Below are positions 52,570 to 58,869 of a DNA stretch of 58,869 nucleotides, one piece after another. The DNA lies in assembly GCA_016793805.1 (NCBI GenBank), contig JAEUIZ010000025.1, positions 1 through 58,869 of the forward strand, given 5' to 3'. Source of the stretch: Phycisphaerae bacterium (lineage in GTDB: Bacteria > Planctomycetota > Phycisphaerae > Phycisphaerales > UBA1924). Under the pieces are notes generated by a model, which saw nothing but the letters and a program-made list of their open reading frames with translations, did not search any database and had not been told where the DNA came from. The position numbers and the translations under genes were made by a program. Each line of letters begins with the position of its first letter. Within the stretch, counting starts at the first letter, position 1.

Positions 52570-54450
52570 ATGAGCATGGCACCCACTCGCATCGCGGCGC
52601 TCGTCGTTCTCGCCTGCGGCTCCTCGGCCACGGCGCAGTGCTCGTTCTTTCGCGGCTGGGTGCCGGACTTCGACCAGCGCCGACAGGCGGGACCGGGGGT
52701 CAGCGGTCTGCCCGGGAGCGGGGCCATGTACTGCGCCCCGACCTCCGTGCTCAACTGGTTCGCCTACTTCTCCAACCGCGGCCTCCCTCAACCCGTGATC
52801 CTTGACGGTCCAAGAAACTGGCAGGCCGCGCCGAACTATCCCCGAGTGACGTTCGGCCTGACGATCATGGGATCCCTGATGAACACCCACGCCGTCACCG
52901 GGACCACCGGCAACGGCATGCGCGACGGAGGCCGCCAGTACTCGACGCTGTACGCCTCCAACAAGGTGAATGTCGGCACGTTCTTCTGTGGCGGGGGCCC
53001 GTGTGGCTATGGGCCGAACCTGTTCCGGCTGCTCCACGGAGCCGGGGGTTTCACCGCGGCGTGCTACGGCTTCTATACCGAGAGCCCACCCGGCTTCTTC
53101 ACGAGAGTGGGCGGCCACTGCGTCACGGTGGTTGGATCGAACGCGTGCAACGGGCTGTCCACGGTGACGTTCCGTGACCCGGCGTCGGACGGCTTCAACA
53201 CAACCCAGTCGGTGTTCATGTCTCACTCGGTGACCACCATACCCGTCTCGGCGCAGTTTCGTCCCATGGGTGGGGACTACGTTGCGGGCACCCGCCACCG
53301 GATGATCTACGGCTCCAGCCTCAACTTCATCGACGGACTCTTCGTGCTCGTCCCGAAGTTCGCACTCAGCACGTCGCTCATCGACGCCGGCCAGATCCTC
53401 GTCACGCGGCCCTTCCTGCTCGACGACTCGGAACTGCCCGAGACGCAGACCTGGCCCACGCACGCCGCGTCCGGGCCCATCAAGGGCCTCGCCATGCACC
53501 CGACGATGGGTGAGTGGTACTACGTGTCCGATCCCGCCACCGGCAGCGTCGTGCAGCGCATCTTCCGCGTCGATCCCTCCACCGGCGTCTCGACGCCCAT
53601 GGCGTCGTCCAGTTCGGCGCTCAGCCACCTTGTCACCAACCGATTCGGCGACCTCTACTACGTCGACGGGCTCACCCTGCGTCGAGTCTCTACGGAGGGC
53701 ACGGTGCCGATCCAACTCGGCTCGATCGCGATCTCCGCGACCCCCGAGGCGGTCGCGTACGACGACACCACGAGCACCCTGGCCCTGCTCTTCGGCACCG
53801 CGCAGCCCGACGTCAAGACGCTGCGGCGCTACACGTCGGAACTGCTCCTGATCGAGAGCAACAACCTGTTCCACCTGCCGTCGTCCTCCGGGCAGATGTC
53901 CATCGACTACGCCCCGGATGGGACCCTGTTCTTCGCGGCCTCCGGCAACCCGAGGATCCTCCAGTTCAACGCCAACGGCACCTCGCAACTGGCGTGGATC
54001 AACCTGCCCGCCGGAACCTCACCCAGGAACCTGCGTGTGGGCGAGGACGGGCACCTGATCTTCCGAAGCGGCGGCGTGCTGAGCGAACTGATGAAGAACG
54101 CGGCCGGCGCATGGGTCAACGACCCCGCATCGGACTGGGTGGGCCGCTCGGTCGGCGATCACTTCCTCATCTCCCGCAGCCGCACGAACCACATGCCGGA
54201 GATCCACGAGGGCCCGGGCTATTACCACCTTGCCGACCCCGAGGTCGCGCCTGGGATCCTCGACTGCTACGCCAACTGCGACTTCAGCACGGTCCCGCCC
54301 GTGCTCAACGTGAACGACTTCCAGTGCTTCCTCAACCTCTATGCCGCAGGCCGGCCCGATGCGAACTGCGATGGGAGCACGACCGCGCCCATGCTCAACA
54401 TCAACGATTTCCAGTGCTTCCTCAACGCCTACGCGGCCGGATGCCCATAG
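52570..54450 (+). CDS. Secreted C39-like cysteine peptidase with GC-type dockerin repeats
   Basis: This 626-residue protein starts MSMAPTRIAALVVLACGSSATAQ as a signal peptide, after GGAG. Residues 50-210 look like a C39-like papain-fold domain: Cys55 in GAMYCAPTSVLNWFAYF, His183 in VGGHCVTVVG, and Asp203 in TFRDPASDG. Residues 310-540 contain beta-strand repeats, probably a propeller (FGDLYYVDGLTLRRVS, IDYAPDGTLFFAASGNPRIL). The C-terminal 55 residues are two GC-type dockerin units ending YAAGCP. The peptidase assignment is by motif placement and is not certain. The dockerin would anchor it on the cell surface or a complex. Confidence 0.78.
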   Translation: MSMAPTRIAALVVLACGSSATAQCSFFRGWVPDFDQRRQAGPGVSGLPGSGAMYCAPTSVLNWFAYFSNRGLPQPVILDGPRNWQAAPNYPRVTFGLTIMGSLMNTHAVTGTTGNGMRDGGRQYSTLYASNKVNVGTFFCGGGPCGYGPNLFRLLHGAGGFTAACYGFYTESPPGFFTRVGGHCVTVVGSNACNGLSTVTFRDPASDGFNTTQSVFMSHSVTTIPVSAQFRPMGGDYVAGTRHRMIYGSSLNFIDGLFVLVPKFALSTSLIDAGQILVTRPFLLDDSELPETQTWPTHAASGPIKGLAMHPTMGEWYYVSDPATGSVVQRIFRVDPSTGVSTPMASSSSALSHLVTNRFGDLYYVDGLTLRRVSTEGTVPIQLGSIAISATPEAVAYDDTTSTLALLFGTAQPDVKTLRRYTSELLLIESNNLFHLPSSSGQMSIDYAPDGTLFFAASGNPRILQFNANGTSQLAWINLPAGTSPRNLRVGEDGHLIFRSGGVLSELMKNAAGAWVNDPASDWVGRSVGDHFLISRSRTNHMPEIHEGPGYYHLADPEVAPGILDCYANCDFSTVPPVLNVNDFQCFLNLYAAGRPDANCDGSTTAPMLNINDFQCFLNAYAAGCP

Positions 54451-54725
54451 GCCGGGTGAGCACTCCCTCCAGCGGCGACTCCCTAGCCGTCCGGACCGCG
54501 CGAGACGCGCCGAATCTCAGGCGTCGCACCCGGGCCTCGGCACGCGGGCGAGTGTCGACGCGCCCGTTCGCCCGATCCCTCGGCGAGACCGACGCGTGCG
54601 AGGATCACTCCGAAGTCGTGCCGACGCGGACGAAGGCCGGGGCCGCCTGCCGCGCCCACTCCGACCATCCGCCCGACCGAGGGTCCATCGGCCAAGTCGC
54701 GCCGGGCGAAGCGGAACGACGCCGT

Positions 54726-57700
54726 TCACGCACGCCCGACGGCCTCGGCACGCAGCACCTGGCGGAGGTAGGCGCCGGTGTGGCTGGCAGCGCTCGCGGC
54801 CACGGCCTCGGGAGTCCCCGCCGCGACGACCATCCCGCCCTTGTCGCCGCCCTCGGGCCCAAGGTCGATGATCCAATCGGCACGCTTGATGACATCGAGG
54901 TTGTGCTCGATGACGACCAGCGTGTTGCCCGCGTCGGCGAGGCGATCAAAGACCCCGACGAGTTTGCGGATGTCCTCGAAGTGCAGGCCGGTGGTCGGCT
55001 CGTCGAGAACGTACAGCGTGTGCCCGTAGGGCGAGAGGGAGCGGAGCGGACGCCCGCGTCGGCGCGGCGCACCGAGCGCATCGCGCGGCGCGACTTCGGC
55101 ACTGCCGTCGGAGTGATTGCCCTCGCGGGCGGATGCGAACGCCGCCTTGGCCCGGGCGAGTTCAGCGGGCGAGAGGCCCACGGTGGGCATGTTGCGCGTG
55201 CCGCCGGACTTGCCGAGTTCGGTGGCGAGTTTGATCCGCTGGGCCTCGCCCCCGGAGAGGGTGGTCGAGGGCTGCCCCAGTTCGAGGTAGTCGAGCCCCA
55301 CGTCGTGCAGGCACTGGACGAACCGCTTGATGTTCGGGTGGTTGTCGAAGAAGCCCAGCGCGGCCTCGACGGTCATCTTGAGCACGTCGGCGATCGACTT
55401 TCCGCGATAGAGCACCTCCAGCGTCTCGCGGTTGTACCGCCGACCCTCGCAGACCTCGCACTCGACGTAGACATCGGGGAGGAAGTGCATCTCGATCTTC
55501 TTGACGCCCTGACCCTGGCACGCCTCGCACCGCCCGCCCTTGACGTTGAACGAGAATCGCCCCGGCTCATACCCGCGAATCTTCGCCTCCTTGGACTGGG
55601 CGAATACCTTGCGGATGTCGTCGAAGAACCCGGTGTAAGTGGCGGGGTTGGAGCGCGGCGTTCGCCCGATCGGCGACTGGTCGACCTCGATGATGCGGTC
55701 GATGCGATCCAGGCCCGTGACGCGGTCGTGCTTGCCGACGGTCTCGCGCGTGCCGAGGAGGTGGTTCCGCGCGGCCTGGAGCAGGATGTCGTTGACGAGC
55801 GTGGACTTGCCCGAGCCCGAGACGCCGGTGACGCAGACGATGCCGCCCAGCGGGAACACGGCGTCGATGGACTTGAGGTTGTTCTGGGCCGCGCCCTTGA
55901 TGACGACCGAGGACCTCGTCGAGAGCGTGCGGCGACGCGCGGGCACGTCGATCGCCCGGCGCTTGGACAGGTACGCGCCCGTGATGGACTCCGGCGCGGC
56001 GCAGATGTCCTCGACGCGGCCCTGCGCGACGACGCGCCCGCCATGCACGCCCGGGCCCGGCCCGATGTCCAGGACGTGGTCGGCCGAGCGAATCATGTCC
56101 TCGTCGTGCTCGACGACGAGCACGGAGTTCCCGATGTCGGTGAGGTGGCGGAGTGTACGGATCAGCCGCGCGTTGTCGCGCTGGTGCAGCCCGATCGTCG
56201 GCTCGTCCAAGACGTAGCACGCGCCCACCAGCCCGGAGCCGACCTGCGTCGCCAGGCGGATGCGCTGCGCCTCGCCCCCGGAGAGCGTCGCGGTCCGGCG
56301 ATCCAGCGACAGGTACTCGAGCCCGACCGAGGCCAGGAACCGCAGCCGATTCTTGACCTCCTTCACGATCGGCTCGGCGATCCTTCCCTGCTCGCGCGAG
56401 AGTTGGAGGCCCGCGACGAACGCGACGGCGTCGGTGATCGTGAGTCGAGACAACTCGGCGATGTTCAGGAACGAGCGTGCGGACGCCGAGCCCGCGGGCC
56501 GTCCGATGACGTTCGTCGAGAACGCGCGAGGGTCGTCGATCGCGTGCGTGCTCCGGAGCAAGACGTGCAGCGCCTCGATCCGCAGCCGATCGCCGTGGCA
56601 CGTCGGGCACGGGCGATCGGTCAGGAACTGCCCGAGCCACTCCTTGACGGTGGGGTTGTCGGTGGACTCCATCCATTCCTGGAGTTCGGGGAGGACGCCC
56701 TTCCACTTGACGCTCGGCTTGCCGGCCTTGCCCCCGCGGCCGCCGAGGATGTCGAGGATTCTGGCCAAGAACTCCGCGGCCTTGGGCGACTTCGGGCCGC
56801 GCAGCAGCAGTTCCGTCGCCTCGGCGGGCCATCGCACCAGCGGCAGGTCATACCCCAGCCCGAACGCCTTGCAGAATCGCTTGAGCGACCGGTGGAACCA
56901 CGCCCGCACCGCGGAGTTCTTGTGGTACGCCACGATCGCACCGTCGTGCAGGCTCTTGCCCAGGTCCGGGACCACGCGGGCCTCGTCGAGTTCCATGAGC
57001 GTCCCGAGCCCGTGGCACGTCGGGCACGCGCCGAACGGCGAGTTGAACGAGAACAGCCTCGGCGAGAGTTCGGGCAGCGCGAACTCGGGCCGCTCGGGAT
57101 CGGCGAACTTGTCGGAGAACGCCCGGTCGATCCACGTCCCCGCCGGCTCTCCCTCCGAGGCGACGATGACGCTCCCGTCGGCGAGTTTGAGGGCTGCCTC
57201 GACCGACTCCGCGAGCCGCTGACGCACCCCGTCGTCTCCCGAGATCGCGAGCCGGTCGATCACGGCGTCGATCGAGTGCTTCTCGTATCTCCCCAGTTTC
57301 AGCGGATTCTCGCCGGGGGTGCGGAGCGTGTCGCGCAGATCGACGATCTCGCCGTTGACCCGGGCTCGCTGCCAGCCGGCGGCCTGGAGGCGCTCGAGCG
57401 TGTCGCGGTGGAACCCCTTCTGCCCGCGAATGACCGGGGCGAGGACATGGATGCGGGAGGCCGTCGCGCCAGCGCCCGAGACGCCCAGCGCCATCACGGC
57501 ATCGACGATCTGGCTCGCGCTGGTGGCCGTGATCGGCGTGCCCGCGCGGGCGAGGATGGTGCCGTCCTTTTTCGTCCTGGTCGGCGCCCACGAGACCGGC
57601 GTCCCGCAGCGGGCGAAGAGGAGCCGCAGGTAGTCGTAGATCTCGGTGGTGGTGGCGACGGTCGAGCGCGGGTTGCTCGAGGCCGACCGCTGCTCGATCG

Positions 57701-58049
57701 CGATGGTCGGCGGGATGCCCTCGATCTCCTCGACGTCCGGCTTCTTGAGTTGATCGAGGAACTGCCGGGCGTAGGCCGAGAGCGACTCCATGTACTTCCG
57801 CTGCCCCTCGGCAAAGAGGGTGTCGAACGCCAGCGACGACTTCCCCGAGCCCGACAGCCCCGTGATGACCACCAGGCGATCGCGAGGGATCTCCACGTCG
57901 ATGTTCTTGAGGTTGTGCTCCTTCGCACCCCGGACCCGGATGAACCGGTCCGGCGCGTCCCGCCTCGGCTGCGGGAGCCCCTCCTCGGCAGACACCTCGA
58001 CTTTGATCGGCTTGGGCACTCGCAGCGTCCTGGGCATGGTTGTCGGCAT
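54726..58049 (-). CDS. uvrA: UvrABC excinuclease subunit A
   Basis: This 1107-residue UvrA recognises DNA damage as an ABC-type dimer. NBD1 shows [36 protein letters not shown] and [17 protein letters not shown]2 shows [36 protein letters not shown] and [14 protein letters not shown]. The zinc motifs are [16 protein letters not shown] and the pair CEACQGQG...CEVCEGRR. About 55 residues rich in Ala, Arg, Gly and Ser lie between the NBD2 signature and Walker B, and the protein is longer than the usual 940 or so. Without other uvr genes nearby the gene stands alone. The start is ambiguous between 58049 and 58037; the longer frame to 58412 is unlikely. Confidence 0.95.
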   Translation of the reverse strand: MPTTMPRTLRVPKPIKVEVSAEEGLPQPRRDAPDRFIRVRGAKEHNLKNIDVEIPRDRLVVITGLSGSGKSSLAFDTLFAEGQRKYMESLSAYARQFLDQLKKPDVEEIEGIPPTIAIEQRSASSNPRSTVATTTEIYDYLRLLFARCGTPVSWAPTRTKKDGTILARAGTPITATSASQIVDAVMALGVSGAGATASRIHVLAPVIRGQKGFHRDTLERLQAAGWQRARVNGEIVDLRDTLRTPGENPLKLGRYEKHSIDAVIDRLAISGDDGVRQRLAESVEAALKLADGSVIVASEGEPAGTWIDRAFSDKFADPERPEFALPELSPRLFSFNSPFGACPTCHGLGTLMELDEARVVPDLGKSLHDGAIVAYHKNSAVRAWFHRSLKRFCKAFGLGYDLPLVRWPAEATELLLRGPKSPKAAEFLARILDILGGRGGKAGKPSVKWKGVLPELQEWMESTDNPTVKEWLGQFLTDRPCPTCHGDRLRIEALHVLLRSTHAIDDPRAFSTNVIGRPAGSASARSFLNIAELSRLTITDAVAFVAGLQLSREQGRIAEPIVKEVKNRLRFLASVGLEYLSLDRRTATLSGGEAQRIRLATQVGSGLVGACYVLDEPTIGLHQRDNARLIRTLRHLTDIGNSVLVVEHDEDMIRSADHVLDIGPGPGVHGGRVVAQGRVEDICAAPESITGAYLSKRRAIDVPARRRTLSTRSSVVIKGAAQNNLKSIDAVFPLGGIVCVTGVSGSGKSTLVNDILLQAARNHLLGTRETVGKHDRVTGLDRIDRIIEVDQSPIGRTPRSNPATYTGFFDDIRKVFAQSKEAKIRGYEPGRFSFNVKGGRCEACQGQGVKKIEMHFLPDVYVECEVCEGRRYNRETLEVLYRGKSIADVLKMTVEAALGFFDNHPNIKRFVQCLHDVGLDYLELGQPSTTLSGGEAQRIKLATELGKSGGTRNMPTVGLSPAELARAKAAFASAREGNHSDGSAEVAPRDALGAPRRRGRPLRSLSPYGHTLYVLDEPTTGLHFEDIRKLVGVFDRLADAGNTLVVIEHNLDVIKRADWIIDLGPEGGDKGGMVVAAGTPEAVAASAASHTGAYLRQVLRAEAVGRA

Positions 58050-58221
58050 GGTACGGCCATACCGAACAGTTTGCAACCATGCGGCGGCCTCGGGCGAGCG
58101 GCAATAGGGCTTGGAGGAACTGCCAACTGTTGGTACGCTGACACCGTCGCGTTCGCGACTGCATGCGTCCCCCGTCGCCCGGACGGATCGTCCGGCGAGG
58201 TCACCGCCAAGGAAACGAGTC

Positions 58222-58734
58222 ATGAGGCGAGCCTTCACGCTGATCGAGTTGCTGGTGGTCATCGCGATCATCGCGCTCCTGATCTCCATTCTTTTGCCCG
58301 CGCTGGGTGAGGCGCGTGCGGCAGGCCGGAAAGCCAAGTGCGAGTCCAATCTCGCGCAGTTGTCACGCTCGAACGTGGCGTACTGCGCGGACTTCAAGGA
58401 GCGGATCGCCACGTATAGCTGGCAGCCGGGGCGCGCCTACTGCGAGTATCCGGACCTCAACAACGCCGGCGGGAACGCGCAGGCAGCGGCGAACCAGGCC
58501 GTCTACATCCTGCGCACGCGCGCGGATCGCCCGGACCTCGTGCCCATCGGCGATCGCCTCCCGCACCGGCACTACAACCACCTCGTCCTGCTCGACTACA
58601 TGTCCGTTCGCCTGCCGGAGGAGATCGTGGCCTGTCCGGAGGACCGGAACCTGATCGGTTGGCAACGGAGCCCCAAGAGCCTGAACCCGCCCCCGAACGA
58701 CTGGGCGACGCCGTTCGGCAAGTTGTGGCCTTAG
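58222..58734 (+). CDS. Prepilin-like protein, apparently cut short by an insertion sequence
   Basis: This 170-residue protein starts after AAGGA with [20 protein letters not shown] and continues [19 protein letters not shown], a textbook prepilin N-terminus with the methylated-Phe processing site before FTLIE. It is of the large planctomycete pseudopilin group. The C-terminal part contains paired cysteines ([15 protein letters not shown]). The stop TAG at 58732-58734 lies at the junction with the insertion-sequence end (TTAG then AGGCTGTTTCAG). The true C-terminus is therefore probably missing, and the present stop was created by the insertion. Confidence 0.8.
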   Translation: MRRAFTLIELLVVIAIIALLISILLPALGEARAAGRKAKCESNLAQLSRSNVAYCADFKERIATYSWQPGRAYCEYPDLNNAGGNAQAAANQAVYILRTRADRPDLVPIGDRLPHRHYNHLVLLDYMSVRLPEEIVACPEDRNLIGWQRSPKSLNPPPNDWATPFGKLWP

Positions 58735-58869
58735 AGGCTGTTTCAGAACGGCAGTTGCCTGGACTTGATCCGTGAGCAGACGAGCAGGGCGGCGGCGAGG
58801 TCGTGGAGGGCCTGGAAGTGTGTGCCCCAGCGTTCGTAGCAGAGCCGGAGGCGTCGGAAGTGGCTGAAG
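58735..58869. mobile_element. Right end of an IS5-family-like insertion sequence (partial)
   Basis: The segment after TTAG starts AGGCTGTTTCAGAACGGCAG, which has the shape of IS5-family terminal inverted repeats, and contains the end of a transposase gene on the minus strand. Only about 135 bases are in the window. TTAG matches the YTAR target preference described for some IS5 members, suggesting a target duplication, but the other end cannot be checked here. Confidence 0.6.
58743..58868 (-). CDS. IS5-family-like transposase, C-terminal fragment
   Basis: The minus-strand reading frame ends at TGA (58743-58745) and gives 41 residues: FSHFRRLRLCYERWGTHFQA, then LHDLAAALLVCSRIKSRQLP and F. The Arg-Arg-...-Tyr-Glu-Arg-Trp pattern with a following hydrophobic helix is the C-terminal end of IS5-type DDE transposases. 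The upstream catalytic region is beyond the window. The transposase reads towards the prepilin gene it truncates. Confidence 0.6.
   Translation of the reverse strand, partial: FSHFRRLRLCYERWGTHFQALHDLAAALLVCSRIKSRQLPF

Noticed and set aside
53514..58310. A plus-strand open frame of 1598 codons opposite uvrA and inside the peptidase gene
   Set aside because: It runs antisense to a certain uvrA and in another frame of the secreted peptidase. The translated peptide is a compositional shadow.

Overview
The window looks like a chromosomal segment of a high-GC planctomycete of the class Phycisphaerae. The clearest evidence is the set of secreted proteins ending in the 'GC-type' dockerin-like repeat (NCDGS...LNVNDF..., final residues AAGCP), PEP-CTERM-like C-termini, ECF sigma factor/Ser-Thr kinase pairs, and a prepilin-type [25 protein letters not shown]-terminus. 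These assignments were made by reading the sequence; no database search was run.

Layout. 1-1893: edge of an integrated element (short HTH regulator, tyrosine integrase) abutting tRNA-Gly(CCC). 2145-7205: purE/purK with a thiolase, then a zinc-ribbon protein, a CPBP membrane protease and a YeiH-type exporter. 7206-17855: the transcription/translation operon nusA-infB-ylxP-rbfA behind a structured leader, running on into an HhH-GPD-like protein, a 1202-residue TPR lipoprotein and yebC. 18014-20329: two PEP-CTERM-like exported proteins and an HTH/TPR protein. 20727-25999 (minus): five genes joined by four ATGA overlaps, with a Wzt-like ATPase and a Wzm-like permease enclosing three sulfotransferases, one fused to a methyltransferase. 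This reads as an export system for a sulfated, possibly methyl-capped glycan.

26170-31160 (minus): four tandem RCC1-repeat exported proteins. Two of them begin with long TCAC tetranucleotide tracts inside the signal-peptide codons, behind the same TTGACA-N16-TAGGCT promoter and the same AAGGAGG ribosome site. One tract is in frame and the other is out of frame. The in-frame gene is also interrupted at a C11 tract. This is the signature of phase-variable contingency loci and is the most unusual signal in the window.

31350-42639: housekeeping genes (cinA, citrate synthase, UvrD/PcrA helicase, elbB, recX, amino-acid permease) with a membrane-anchored sigma-like protein, a rhodanese, lipoproteins and a TPR protein. 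42770-52407 (minus): a single-domain globin and two ECF sigma/Ser-Thr kinase modules. The kinase of the first carries two in-frame nonsense codons; the second is intact. A secreted protein lies between the modules. 52570-58869: a secreted C39-like peptidase with GC dockerin repeats, uvrA with an unusual insertion, and a prepilin-like gene apparently truncated by the end of an IS5-family element at the window edge.
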